Below, piece by piece: positions 31,736 to 43,499 of a stretch of DNA of 64,000 bases (position 1 is its first letter; every line of letters starts with the position of its first letter). The position numbers and the translations under genes were made by a program. Source of the DNA: Diphasiastrum complanatum (Eukaryota > Streptophyta > Lycopodiopsida > Lycopodiales > Lycopodiaceae); NCBI GenBank assembly GCA_029204225.1, contig CM055102.1, positions 9,993,456 to 10,057,455 on the forward strand, given 5' to 3'. The notes below the pieces were generated by a model. The model was not told where the DNA came from and did no database searches. It saw nothing but the letters and a program-made list of their open reading frames with translations.

Positions 31736-32544
31736 AGTATGAAAATTTGGTAGAGTTTCCTCCTCATTAAGCATGAAAATAGAGTACATGAGGTGTCTTT
31801 TTATGAATGGGGAAGGCCCGTGCCCCAAAATACTATTGGCTAATATGTACACTAATCCTATCCATTCACCTTGGACCCAACTTGATACAGGGTCTTAAAT
31901 AAGTACATTGGATTTCACATGATTCATGTGAGTCTCCATTTGGACCCAACTTAAAAGAGTTAACACTAAGTTTCTAACTTGACTTTGGGCCTCAAGTTTT
32001 ATTTTAATTACAAAAGGGCCCAAATCTATTATTCTATTCTTCACACCCTCTGTCTCTTCTTTAAACAAACAAACAAACACCAATCTCAAACAAACAAAAA
32101 TCAGGCACCAACCTCAAATAATGATCTTCAAGCACTGATCTTGAAGCACCCTCAAGCACTGATCTTCAAGCCCTCAAGCACTGGTCTTCAATCGCTGTCA
32201 ATCGCTCCAAAGACGCTCAAATCTGCAAAAAAAAAAGTGAGAGAGAAGGCATTGGATCGCGCGAATTCGAAGATTGAAATAGACGTCAAAATCCGACATC
32301 CTCCAAACACATCGGAATCCGACGTTTGTGCCCAATGAGGCCCGGACAACAGGTGCCAGATGTTGTGGACAAGCTTTTTGGCTTGCCGACGTGGACGTCG
32401 GATTCCAACGTCCACGTCGGATTACACATATTTTTTTTAAAAAAATCTATAGCAGGTCATATCCACGTCTGTCCGACGTGCCTTTGAAAAATTGGTTGCC
32501 GCCCATATTTTTTGATCGCCAGACTCTGATTTTCGAATTTTTTA
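31736..32544. other. Unassigned repeat-like sequence with short tandem motifs
   Basis: No gene seen. Between about 32122 and 32200 the motif cttcaagcactgatcttcaa recurs in three to four imperfect units. At 32387-32426 gacgtggacgtcggattcc and ccacgtcggatt repeat one another. The position, between two gag fragments, would suit an LTR or leader, but no primer site is visible. Confidence 0.4.
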
Positions 32545-33345
32545 CTGGGACGCCAGACTTCGACATGTCGGATTGCAACGGATTATGAAATTTTTGAGCA
32601 TATGTCGGACGCCACGTCGGAATTTGCGCGATATGTTATTGTGGGTCTTGTTGGAAAATCCCTCATCCTCCTGAGTCTTGGCAAATTGTTGCTTAGACTT
32701 CTTCTTGCCCTTGCCCTTGCCTTGTGTTTGGCGTGTCGCAAGTGCCTGATCATCAGTGTTTTGACGTCTAGCTTTCACCATTTCTCACCGTTACTCTTCT
32801 TGCATCAAGATTCCTATGAGCTCATCAAAGGTTGGCAATCTTTCTCTTGATGCAATTCCGCTCACAAACATCTGATAGGGTTTTGCAATGCCGCACAATG
32901 CATTGTGCACCAGCTCCACATCACGTATGCGCTCACCAATAGAGTGCAGTTCATCCCTCATTGTCTTGATTCTGGTCATGTACGTCTAAATGTGCTCTCC
33001 TTGTTCCATGCGGGCACTATTCAGTTTTGACTTCAAAAACATGATTCTTGATGGATGTGACGTTTCGAACTGCTCCTTTAACACATCCCATGCTTGTCTG
33101 GGTGTAACAACATCACAAATGTGGATAATGATGTGATCCTTCACTGACAAGTTAATGAAGGTCAAAGCTTTCCTTCTTATCGAACACTTTGATGTCCGTT
33201 TCATTTGGCGGTCTTCTCTCATCACCTGTGACGACATCCCACACATCCTTCTCCATCAGTATGTTTTTCATTTTGAATTTCCACATTGCATAGTTGGAAA
33301 CCCATCCAATTTGTTACTTTCACTCAAAATGAACTCTCCCTTGTT
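32545..33345 (-). pseudogene. Copia gag fragment, minus strand
   Basis: From right to left: a leader with ESNKLDGFPTMQCGN, the region after the conserved tryptophan, KALTFINLSVKDHIIIHI, TPRQAWDVLKEQFETSHPS, LKSKLNSARMEQGEHI, TRIKTMRDELHSIGERIRD, CGIAKPYQMFVSGIASRE, LIGILMQEE, and a Lys-rich linker. This is a UBN2-type Copia gag. It ends near 32545 before a complete zinc knuckle. Frameshifts lie near 32985 and 32785. The closest relatives in the window are the fragment at 7385-7782 and the gag at 2345-2090. Confidence 0.85.
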
Positions 33346-33602
33346 TGTCATCTCAAAACTGCTTGAAACTTCAACCGTAGGCTAAAAGCTGTATGCCAAG
33401 GCCAACTGTGATGTCAGAAGTTGAAAATAATGACCTACTATTTTTTCCTTACCAGGCCACCCACTGCTTTTCTGCCAAATTGAAAGCCAAATCGGGGTTG
33501 CCTTCCGAAGTGCACTTTGTCGCCAACTCCCAACTACGTGCCCAATGGAATGGTGAAATCGCTTTTGGAGCGCTCCGAACACTTTCTCCGCTGCAATTAA
33601 GC

Positions 33603-33662
33603 CATTAGGGCCCTTTTTGGACTCAAAAAGGGCCTCTTCACTAATTATAATTAGTGTTAAGG
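33603..33662 (+). repeat. Lone left end of a CATTAG-type foldback element
   Basis: CATTAGGGCCCTTTTTGGAC and its continuation match the left end of the foldback element at 40966 almost base for base through ggcctcttc, then ctaattataattagtgtta. No opposite end was found within the next kilobase, so the copy is probably truncated. Confidence 0.7.
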
Positions 33663-33839
33663 GGGGAGGGTTCCCTATTGTACCTCAGAATTTTTTTTAA
33701 ATACATTGTACATATAGTTCTTCACTCAGGAAACTCATGCATGACCCAAGTTGCCGTTGACGGGACACGTGTCCTGTCGACTCGCCTCATGGTGAGGCCA
33801 ACTGATCCTTATCTACTAATAGGACCCACAGTACAGTAA

Positions 33840-34980
33840 CGTAGTGATTCTACTTTGATTCTAACAAACATACATTTTAAAATTAATTTTTAGAACTAAA
33901 GTTTTTCAAAAAAATTATATTTTATATATTTTGTGCATTTATATAATCTAATTTTTAATATTTTATGATTTGCATATAAAAGACAAAATGTTAATATTGC
34001 AAATATTTACATTTTAAATTTTGGAAAAAAAAATCATGTATTTTTTTTAAAATTAAATATCAATAACTATAATATTATAATATGAATTGTTTATTTTTAG
34101 AATTTTGGCAAAAAAAAATTAATTTTTAGCTATTTTTGTTAACATTATCACAATTCTAAATAAAATACAATTTTTAATTAAAATGTCATTACGTGCTTAT
34201 TAAGCATTTTAAAAAATGATACCTTTTACAAAAATTTTATATTTTTTTAAAAAGCGGTTGTCTATGTCATTTCTATTTTTTTGGTCATCGCGTTATGATG
34301 CTTTGAAATTTGAAATTTCTACATTAAACTAGCTGATTTTGTACTTTCAAAAGACCTACAAATGTATAATGTGTGTCTACTCAAATAAGAGGTTTAGATT
34401 GAATTTGAGGATCGCCAATAGCTAGGGCATAATAATGGGACCTCAATTTTTCTACAACTGTGATTGGCTAAAAAGTTTAGCCCTTAAAATAGAATTTCAT
34501 CATGGATAAAATTTTGAAAATACTTAACCATTGTGGATGTTGTGGATGGAATGTTGAAAATACATAAGCTTCATGGATGGAATTTTGAAAGTACGCAATT
34601 TTCAAAAATGGAATAATTGGCATAAATTTGAAATTTATAATTTTTGATTCCAGTGACACACATTGTCACACATTATGTACGAGAATAGGTATTTGTCGGC
34701 CCATGACAAGAATATAATGGCCATCTGCTCATCAAGTTGGGATATGAGAAGACTTCCTCTACCATTACTTTCTTGGCATGGACCTACAAACAACCATTAT
34801 ATAGTACATAAATGAAACATTAAAATGTGTATTTGAAGAATCTAAGAAGTACCTCTTTGTTAAGAGCACTACTTAGTCGCTCTTCACACTTAACCCGAGG
34901 ACAAAAATTATTCATTTTCCTTGACTTGTTCTGGCTCTGAAGTTTGGCTGATTCTCCATGCCTCTAGGACAGCCCAGTCC
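33840..34980. other. Very AT-rich intergenic stretch
   Basis: From 33880 to 34260 the sequence is dominated by runs such as aaaattatattttatatatt, with no open frame of note. From 34500 to 34620 the phrase attttgaaa-tac recurs three times in a loose tandem pattern. No gene is seen up to the start of the second segmental copy. Confidence 0.5.
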
Positions 34981-35118
34981 CCAGTGGCACACATCATCTG
35001 TTGTTGTTGATATAAAGCCAAGTGGTCACTCTTCAGCACTTAGGATCATGTCTTAGTTGTTGGGTTAAGCTTTCTTGTTTACTAATTTCTGATCTTTGAT
35101 ATTGATTTGCATATAGAG

Positions 35119-35613
35119 ATGACGGCAGTCGCAAGCTTTGATCCTGATCATGATCATGAGCAGTGGAAAGACAGTGAGCAAGTAACCGGATTAGACTTTG
35201 GTGGGCAGATACTACAGCGTTTTTACGCCATTCAGAAGGTGCCGACCGGATCTTGCACTCCACACCTGCTATTCTACAAGCCTGTTGTCAGTAGTTCAGC
35301 GTTTGGATCCCTTCGGCCTGTTCTGAGCCTTGGAAGATCGATCATTAAGTGGAAATACATCATCTTCTTGTTCAACAACCCTGAATTGAAATCCCGGGTA
35401 GCTGCGATGTGGCCCGAAAGGGTTCAGCTGAAGCGCATGAAGCAGTGCCTACTGAAGTCTCTCCATGACTGTGAGCTACAAAGGGTGAAAATACGGAAGG
35501 AAGGAATGACCATCTACCTTTACGCTGTGAAACTTAGAAGTGAACAGTTTGTTATGCAAGAGGTTTGGACTCGTCTTCAGCAGCTCGTCAACGAGAAGGG
35601 GAACATCCTCTGA
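35119..35613 (+). CDS. Conserved plant protein of unknown function, copy B (164 aa)
   Basis: Second copy of the gene at 5429-5917. The start ATG at 35119 gives MTAVASFDPDHDHEQW, with a two-residue DH insertion relative to copy A. The central part from VPTGSCTPHLLF to VAAMWPE is identical in the two proteins. Differences cluster at the N-terminus and in the charged C-terminal half (K for E, R for K, R for H, R for W), making this copy slightly more basic. No stop, shift or splice signal interrupts the frame. Codon changes include silent third-position differences (for example in LLFYKPVV), which argues for two living or recently living genes. TATAG precedes the ATG here also. I cannot assign a function. 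Confidence 0.75.
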   Translation: MTAVASFDPDHDHEQWKDSEQVTGLDFGGQILQRFYAIQKVPTGSCTPHLLFYKPVVSSSAFGSLRPVLSLGRSIIKWKYIIFLFNNPELKSRVAAMWPERVQLKRMKQCLLKSLHDCELQRVKIRKEGMTIYLYAVKLRSEQFVMQEVWTRLQQLVNEKGNIL

Positions 35614-36070
35614 TTAAATGAGCTTGTCAAAGTTTGTCTATGTTTATAAATGTACGGCAGTTAGCTGCATTTCGAAGAGTAACTGATTTAAATTATCTTC
35701 TGTTTGTATGATACTGTGCTGCTGTTATGAGAGTACGAATCTGCTTTCAACGAAGTGCCTGATCTTGATGAAGCATCGACTGTGAGAAGCCTTTTCCTTT
35801 CTGCAGTATGAGATCCCACTGAGCTGATGATCCTGGAAAGTGATCTTATGCTCTGATTTACTGACGTCTGTGCTCTATGCAGATTCTTCAATGATACTAC
35901 TCTACAATTTACAGATAACAGACTTGAAATAGTTCAAAGATTCAGAAATATCAAGCTATTCTCTTTGTATTCAAATTTTATCTTAAAACTTTTTGTTGGA
36001 GCCAAATCTTCTCTTATAGCATGGCCACACTAAGCGACTACAGATTGGTTTGGCAGTGTGGCTGCTGGCA

Positions 36071-36096
36071 CCCCCCCCCCCCCCCACCCCCCCCCC
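36071..36096 (+). repeat. Poly-C run
   Basis: Fifteen C, one A, ten C. It lies inside the distal part of segmental copy B; copy A has only six C at the matching place (near 6339). On the other strand it is a G run that could form a quadruplex. Confidence 0.9.
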
Positions 36097-36179
36097 AAAT
36101 CACAGCTTGCGACGCTGGTAAGTTCTCACTTTGACTTAGGGTCCAAATACACACACCTATGATATGACAGTACGATAAT

Positions 36180-36960
<781 letters not shown>

Positions 36961-37177
36961 TTAAGCTTTGAAAATGTACTTTACTAAGTCTTAGTCCCTA
37001 ACTATGCATCATTTAGGCATGCAAGATTGTAGATGACTTGGGTGGGAAGAAAAAATTGTAAACTTCACGTAATGCATCCATGCAAGATATCGGTGGTGAG
37101 TCTATGGTAAGAGGAAGTTGTTATGCTTTACCACATACATAATATAGGCATTTTTATACCATCATTGTAAAAGCTAT

Positions 37178-37342
<165 letters not shown>

Positions 37343-37399
37343 AGGAGTCTTTTGCAATCTTTGCAAAAATAGGAGAAGAAAAACATAACATAAATTAAG

Positions 37400-37680
37400 G
37401 GCTTTTTCTCTAAATATGTCGGGGCCATTAGCTTGGCTAGATATCTTGCCACTAGAAGCCATCTCTTTGTCACATTCTTTGTCCTCATTCGGGCATCAAA
37501 TCATTGGCTCTTGCTTTGTTGCCTCTCATCTCAGCTCCCTTTTGTCGTTTATAGCTTTCTACCCCCACATTGCCTTGGTTGGCTATGGCATTGATGGATT
37601 CATACGTGTGGACCCACCTATGTACCATTTACATAGTTTTGATCAAGCTAGATTTGGCAATTTTTTGGCAATTTCGCACA
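37400..37680 (+). repeat. Possible LTR tail
   Basis: The end gatcaagctagatttggcaa and ggcaatttcgcaca at 37640-37680 resembles the ends at 44180-44239 and 47550-47607 (the latter a proven LTR end, ...ggcaatttttcaca). The beginning is not defined. This is a weak call based on about 60 bp. Confidence 0.35.
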
Positions 37681-38138
37681 CTCCTCAAATTTAGCTTGAT
37701 CTATCTACAACTCTCTTGCTTGATGAATGAATACTTTAGAAGTGTATAAAAAATCCAGCTACAAACAAGGAACTTTTGAGACTCCAATAGAGAGTGATGT
37801 CCGTGAAGGATCTTTCACCATCTCTTAAACGATCCCTTACATGATGTTCCATTATTGTGTCTATATCCATGTAGCACACTTCAAAAGTAAACACCATGCC
37901 AAGCTATGAATTTCAAGGCATTTTGTGCACTTGATGATACATCAATTAAGCTTGCTTGATTCATATGATTGAGCCTTGATGGCTCCAAATCCAATTCTAG
38001 ATTAGAATTTTCAAAACTTCTTGCATCGTCTACATGAAAGATAAGATAATTAATATATAATGCAAGAAGGAATGTTGATCCATCATTAAACATAAGAATA
38101 AGAAATGGATCATGTTATCTCAAAATGGATTTAAGAGA
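37681..38138. other. Intergenic, no gene recognised
   Basis: AT-rich sequence between the LTR-like tail and the unknown fragment on the minus strand. No motif is seen. Confidence 0.35.
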
Positions 38139-38695
38139 TTAAAGAAGGATTTTGAGTTGAGTATGCCAAGAACCTCGTTCTACCTCCATGATCTTGATGA
38201 TCTCTTCATGATTACGCCAATCCCTTTCCTTCAAGAACCTTTGCTCACATAGAGCAACACCAAATGGAAGAGAGATGTCACTCTCCTCACTTTTCCTTCC
38301 TTTGCCAATGATTTTCAGCCTTGATAACTTCATCTTGGACTTTGAAGGTCTCCTTGGAGTTCTTGGCCCTTCACTTTTTCCTTGCACTTGACTCGGCTCC
38401 TCTCCATCAATGAGTTGAATAAGATGTTGATCCAAAGGTGCTTCTTCAAGTTTGCTAGTCTTCCACTCATGAAAGATCACATTTCCGCCATTGACAACTT
38501 CTTTGGTAGAAAACATGTAGATTCCACAATCTCTACTTGGAGAGCAAAATAATCTTTTGTCCTTACATTAAAATGATCATGCACAATGGTTTTTTCTTTT
38601 ATGACACCATTTTCCAAATTATTCGATGAAATTGCTTTATCAACAACAAATGTAGATTGGAAAGCATTCAACTTCATTGCCATACTAAAGGTCAT
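38139..38695 (-). pseudogene. Fragment of an unknown repeat-borne coding sequence
   Basis: Two overlapping minus-strand frames can be read as one sequence with a shift near 38490. The first (38695-38477) is MTFSMAMKLNAFQSTFVVD, KAISSNNLENGVIKEKTIV, TKDYFALQVEIVESTCFLP. The second (38516-38139) continues FSTKEVVNGGNVIFHEW, then a basic linker (RTPRRPSKSKMKLSRLKI) and VALCEQRFLKERDWRNHEE. I do not recognise a family. A shorter copy of the first part (KLNAFHFTFVDKAISLHSL) lies at 61130-61290 on the plus strand next to the inverted dispersed repeat. It is therefore probably part of a larger mobile or duplicated unit. Confidence 0.5.
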
Positions 38696-38886
38696 ACCAC
38701 ATGTCTGGGGGTTGGATCTTCAAGTAGATCAATGATTTATGATTTCTCTTGATTGATGTGTGTAGAGTTGTTAATCTAGATCAACTTTTTGTCATCTAGT
38801 TTTGCATTCAAGCTATAATCAATCATCAATCCCTCTTGGGAGTCAATAATAGACTCAAGTAAGGTCCAAAATACTATGCTTCAACA

Positions 38887-38898
38887 TGGTATCAGAGC
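38887..38898 (+). other. Copia primer-binding site
   Basis: TGGTATCAGAGC, an exact plant initiator-tRNA primer site preceded by ...ttcaaca as an LTR end. The LTR start lies somewhere in 38700-38760 if the LTR is short; it is not proven. Confidence 0.85.
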
Positions 38899-39269
38899 GA
38901 GGTACAAGATTTAATTATTGATCAAAAGTACAATCCATTTTTAGCAAGTTTTGAAGCTAAAAGCTAGAACTGGAGGGCCAACTTGAAATCGATAGAAGAG
39001 GTAGAGATTTGGGGACCAAACTTGGCTAGGGTTAGATTTTGTACTACTCACACACATGGATAGCTTTGTACCTCAAATTAATTTTTAATACCTTCCAATA
39101 AGTTCTTTTGAATAAAGATCAAGGGGATCTTGTTACTTGAATGTTTGGGAATTCCAAGTAAGCTTCAAGTGATCAAATTCTAATAAAGAATATAGGGAGG
39201 GCCGAGAAATACAATCTAGTACAAGTCATTAGGAAGATGGTTGTTTTTTGGTTTCCTTCTTGGACCTAG

Positions 39270-39860
39270 TGAGAGGTTAAATTTTACAAACTACTCAATA
39301 TGGAAAGTGAGGACGGAGTCACTCTTAGTGCTCCAAGACATCTTTGATTTTGTCCTATAAGAAGATGATGAGCCTCTTGGAGGACAAGAGTTGGTTAGAT
39401 ACAAGAAGAAGAGAAGACTAGCACTTCATTGCATCAAAATGAATGTTAGTGATGACCTCTTTAAGGAGGTAGCCTCTTGCACATCAGCCAAGGAAACTTG
39501 GGATTATTTAAAAGCTATATATCAATCCAACAACACTTCAAGAGTGCTTATGATAAGAAACCAAATCTTACAAAGCATGAGGACACAAGGGTATGTGCTA
39601 AGGATCAAGTCTCTCAACAAAGGGTTGGCTTCTATAGGAGAAAAGATCCTTGAAAATGAACTTGTACAAGTAATCCTCAATGGCTAGGAGATGAGTTCTC
39701 CAATTTGGTTCCAAATTTTGCCATCCAAGACACTTTGCCATAAATTGATAAGCTCCATAGTGTGCTAGTGGTTGAAGAGTGCAGGATGCTCCATGAAAAA
39801 GCAAGGATGGGTTTCTTATCATTGCAAGATGGAGATGAGAAAGTAAATTCCTCATTCAAG
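39270..39860 (+). pseudogene. Copia gag, truncated before the zinc knuckle
   Basis: Reads RLNFTNYSIWKVRTESLLVLQ (the conserved Trp is intact), QELVRYKKKRRLALHCIKM, SDDLFKEVASCTSAKETWDY, NNTSRVLMIRNQILQSM, YVLRIKSLNKGLASIGEK and LHSVLVVEECRMLHE. It is clearly the same family as the gag at 62111-62806. Stops lie at the start (tataa after VL) and after ILNG. Coding ends near 39860 in a hairpin-rich stretch. Confidence 0.85.
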
Positions 39861-39985
39861 GGCTTTTTTACTAGAATGAGGAATTATTCTTTTTGCCCTT
39901 GAATGAGGAATTTACTTTTTCATCTCAAAAAGAAGATGGAGATGAGAATTTAAATTCCTCATTCAAGGGCAAAAAGAAGTAATTT
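39834..39985. repeat. Hairpin cluster built on ttcctcattcaagggc
   Basis: The phrase aaattcctcattcaagggc occurs at about 39844 and 39952 in one orientation and as gcccttgaatgaggaattta at about 39896 in the other. This gives alternative stem-loops of 17-25 bp. It marks the point where the gag fragment breaks off, suggesting a rearrangement by template switching. Confidence 0.75.
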
Positions 39986-40009
39986 TTTTTCATGGTCTAG
40001 TAAATTGCT

Positions 40010-40295
40010 CAACATGGACTCGTAAAGAATCGGCCCGATAATTCTAGAACTAAGCAAAATGTGTCACTGTCAAACTTATCAAGTAGCCATAAAGAAAACA
40101 CACATCGATTATTGCTAATCTAACTCTCTCCCTCAATAATCAACGTCTCGCTTGATCTATGACTTATGTTATTCATGGAACACACCTCCATGATACTATT
40201 ACACTTCATTATTGACAAAGAAAAACTTTTTACATAACTATTCCTATGTCAAGTTTAGTTCTTAAAGTCTCAAACTTGTCTTTGCATAAGACTTT
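40010..40295 (-). repeat. Partial 3' LTR of a minus-strand Copia element
   Basis: The first 120 bp (gctcaacatgg, cgataattctagaact, aagcaaaatgtgtcac, gattattgctaat) match 60850-60980, which lies beside a primer site, so both are LTR sequence. It is followed on the right by RNase H on the minus strand, as expected for a 3' LTR. The outer end is missing. Confidence 0.65.
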
Positions 40296-40297
40296 TG

Positions 40298-40620
40298 TGA
40301 AGATATCAACAAGTTGCAACATCATTAGAGCAATGCGTAATAGTAATACTTTCATATTGTAAATTTTCACGCACAAAATGATATTTTATTTCAATGTGTT
40401 TTGTTCTTGTGTGAAAGATTGGATTTTTGGCCAATAGTATCCCGCTTTGGCTATCACTGAAGATAATAGTAGGGTGTGTTTGCTTCATACCAATCTCACT
40501 CAACAATCTTTGCAGCCAGACAGCTTTTTGAGTAGCAGAACTTAACGCTTTATACTCAGCTTCTGTCGATGAAAGAGAAATGGTGTTCTACTTCTTACTA
40601 AACCATGAAAAAAAGCCATT
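40298..40620 (-). pseudogene. Copia RNase H fragment
   Basis: Minus strand: TISLSSTEAEYKALSSATQK, AVWLQRLLSEIGMKQ, IIFSDSQSGILLAKNPIFH, TRTKHIEIKYHFVRENLQ, then the tail VATC. These are textbook Copia RNase H motifs, ending at the pol stop. Upstream pol is absent: the coding similarity stops near 40620. The reverse transcriptase fragment at 42860-43440 is on the same strand beyond the foldback element and may be part of the same old copy. Confidence 0.85.
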
Positions 40621-40965
40621 TCCAAAATTGAAAACATACTTAGGGTTTCATAAAAAATGCAAAATATTGAATCAAGCAAAATCTACATGCAAAAGCTAGA
40701 ATCTTGATATATCATGATGACCTAGTTCACAGGTGACAAGTCACATTGCACAAGCCAAGATCTGAGCCCTCAATGAAGAATGATTATTTGACAATCATGA
40801 TTAAACATAAATAATTATTAATAAGTATAAAATGCCACCACAATGTATGAAAACTTAAAGATGTATCATCCTCTACCATGAGAAATTTTTGTCTCCACAT
40901 TCCAATTAGTGCTTTAAGAAATCAGCCATCTACAAGTGATTTGACCTAAAATGACTTTTACACCA
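40621..40965. other. Non-coding spacer
   Basis: AT-rich, no coding match on the minus strand to the part of pol that should precede RNase H, and nothing else recognised. Confidence 0.4.
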
Positions 40966-42806
40966 CATTAGGGCCCTTTTTGGACTCAAAAAGGGCCTCT
41001 TCCTTGCCTAAACAGGTTTGTTAATCATAATTAGTTTAGTGTTAATCAATCCTATGTGGCACTTTTACCTTGGGTTACCACATAGGGTGAGCAAGAGTTA
41101 AGAGCTAAATATAGGTCCCATCATCCATAGACTTTTGTAGGTACTTTGTCAGGCAAGACTAGCATATTCATTGTCTTGGTTCCAATAGGACAACATCTAG
41201 TCTAGGTGGGACATAGACTTGCAGGCCTCATTTAATGGCCGAGTACATTTCAAATTTGAAAACTGCTTATGAATTTTAATCAACCCACTTTTGTGGCCCC
41301 CTTCACATTCAAACTAAGACTACCTCACTTTCATTGGCCTTTCACATACCAAATAATTTATTTTTTCAGATGGATATTATTTTTTTTCAAAATTGGCCTT
41401 CAGGATACATTTTCATTTCGCCATGGATTTAGTCTGTTTGACCTCAGAACCTCAAAAAAGGTGTTTATAAGTCAATTTGTTTTTATTAGTTTGCAAACAG
41501 AAATATATCCCGGAAGCCAGTTTTTCGTTTTTTTTGGCCTGAAATCGCGATTTTTGGCCGTTTCGCTTCATCAGAAGGCCAAAAATTGAGTTTCAAACCC
41601 AAAAGAAAAAAAAAATTCAAAATCACGGTAAGGCGCGATTTTGGGCCGTTTGATCTCTAGAAGATACATTTTATGGTGGCAATCTATTACATGCATACCA
41701 CTATCTTTCAAACAGCCCAAAATCGCGCCTTACCGTGATTTTGAATTTTTTTTTTTCTTTTGGGTCTGAAACGCAATTTTTGGCCTTCTGATGAAGCGAA
41801 ACGGCCAAAAATCGTGATTTCGGGCCAAAAAAAATGAAAAACTGGCTTCCGGGATCTATTTCTGTTTGCAAACTAATAAAAACAAATTGACTTATAAACA
41901 CCTTTTTTGAGGTTCTGAGGTCAAACAGACTAAATCCATAGCGAAACAAAAATGTATCCCCCGGAGGCCAGTTTTTCATTTTTTTGGCTCGAAATCGCAA
42001 TTTTTGGCCGTTTCGCTTTATCAGAAGGCCAAAAATTGCGTTTCGGACCAAAAAAAAAAAATCACGGTAAGGCGCGATTTTAAGTCAAACGGCTCAAAAT
42101 CGCGCCTTACCGTGATTTTGAAAAAAAAAAAACAAAAATTGGGTCCGAAACGCAATTTTTGGCCTTCTGATGAAGCGAAACGGCCAAAAATCACGATTTC
42201 GGGCCAAAAAAAACGAAAAACTGGCCTCCGGAATATATTTCTGTTTGTAAACTAATAAAAACAAATTGACTTCTAAACATTTTTTTTGAGGTTCTGAGGT
42301 CAAACAGACTAAATCCATGGCGAAATGAAAATGTATTCCAAAGGTCAATTTTGAAAAAAATGATATCCATCTGAAAAAAATAAATTATTTGTTATGTGAA
42401 AGGCTAATGAAAGTGAGGTAGTCTTAGTTTGAATGTGAAGGGGGACACAAAAGTGGGTTGATTAAAATTCATAAGCAAGTTTCAAATTTGAAATGTACTT
42501 GGGCATTAAATGAGGCTTGCAAATCTATGTCTCACTTAGAGCACTAGCTGTTGTCCTATTGTTGGCTACTGGGTACTGTGTGTAGCTATTGTTGGTTACT
42601 AGGTACTTTCAAGTGTATCCATGTAGGGTTAATGCTAGAGGTGTACTTTGTGGGCCCACACTTGATTTAATCTACACCATTGAATCTGCCATGTCATATG
42701 GACCATTCCTGCTCAATTGTCACACTTTTGTTAGTACACGTGTCGTCATTAACACTAATCCAGATTAGTGAAGAGGCCCTTTTTGAGTTCAAAAAAGGCC
42801 CTAATG
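40966..42806. mobile_element. Large multi-hairpin foldback element with CATTAG termini (1.84 kb)
   Basis: Left end CATTAGGGCCCTTTTTGGAC; right end, reverse complemented, CATTAGGGCCTTTTTTGAAC. Both continue into caaaaagggcctcttc. The two halves are inverted copies almost throughout: 41264-41430 mirrors 42300-42485 (ttttaatcaacccactt against gtgggttgattaaaa). The middle holds four alternating-orientation copies of a block of about 240 bp containing actggcttccgg, aaacggccaaaaatc and aatcgcgccttaccgtga, near 41430-41650, 41700-41940, 41950-42080 and 42090-42310. The termini themselves can form small hairpins. The open frames on both strands are by-products of these repeats. No transposase is present. 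Confidence 0.9.
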
Positions 42807-42859
42807 CAAAGATCCAATCTCTATAGTTGAAAATGCTTGATTTGAGTTAGCAACACCTC

Positions 42860-43440
42860 CAAATCCTCATAGAATTTATGGCACCCTGTCACCATTTAGA
42901 AATGCAAATTTCACATCCATTTGGTGAATCTTCCACCCACAATGGGATGCTAAGGCAATGATTAGGCGTAGCATAGTTCACTTAGCCACTGGAGCAAATG
43001 TAGTCAATCCCTTTGCTTTTCTCATAGCCTTTTACCACTAAGCATGCTTTATGCTTTGTGATCTTTCCAACTGCATGAAGCTTTGTTCTATATACCCATT
43101 TGTTGTCAATGGGTTTCTTTCCATGTGGTAGATCAACGAACTCCCATGCATCATGCATGTAGATACATTCCATCTCCTCTTCCATTTCCCTTAGCCACTC
43201 TTTGAGATCCTTTGTCTAATCAAAGGTCGATGGCTCTTGACACTCCAAAATGTCACTCATTAGGGCATAGTTTACATGATAACTATCAGGACCTTTCCTT
43301 TTTCGTGTTGATCTTCTCACTTCTTCCTATGAATTAGATCTAGGTTGATTCATCTTCACATCTTCCATGATCTTTTTGTACCATTTGGATATCTTAGATT
43401 TAGGTGATACACTTCTTGGTGCGTCTGTCTCCCAAGGAGT
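42860..43440 (-). pseudogene. Copia reverse transcriptase N-terminal fragment
   Basis: Minus strand: RRSTRKRKGPDSYHVNYAL, LKEWLREMEEEMECIYM, DAWEFVDLPHGKKPIDNKW, VYRTKLHAVGKITKHKACLV, KGYEKSKGIDY, then after a shift HQMDVKFAFLNGD. This is the linker and first third of reverse transcriptase. The arginine of ARLVAKGY has changed to CLVVKGY. The fragment ends about 50 bp from the right terminus of the foldback element. Confidence 0.85.
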
Positions 43441-43499
43441 ATCCAAAAACCATCTCTTACTTCTAGCAGGTTTCTCCTTTGTCAATGAGCTCTCAAAAA

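Larger units (their letters stand above)
34990..36160 (+). repeat. Segmental duplication, copy B
   Basis: Same order and orientation as 5285-6440: 5' flank (catctgttgttgttgatata), coding region, 3' flank (gtttgtatgatactgtgctg) and the distal block with agcttgcgacg and ttctcac. Deletions and substitutions are frequent outside the coding part. The distal block here is interrupted by a C-rich run. Confidence 0.85.

Noticed and set aside
41269-42348. Open frames on both strands with similar proteins
   Set aside because: They come from the inverted blocks of the foldback element; similarity between strands reflects the repeat, not coding.
40298-43440. RNase H and reverse transcriptase fragments as one Copia element split by the foldback element
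   Set aside because: Strand and order fit, but the intervening pol is missing and the spacer at 40621-40965 is not coding, so it remains only a possibility.
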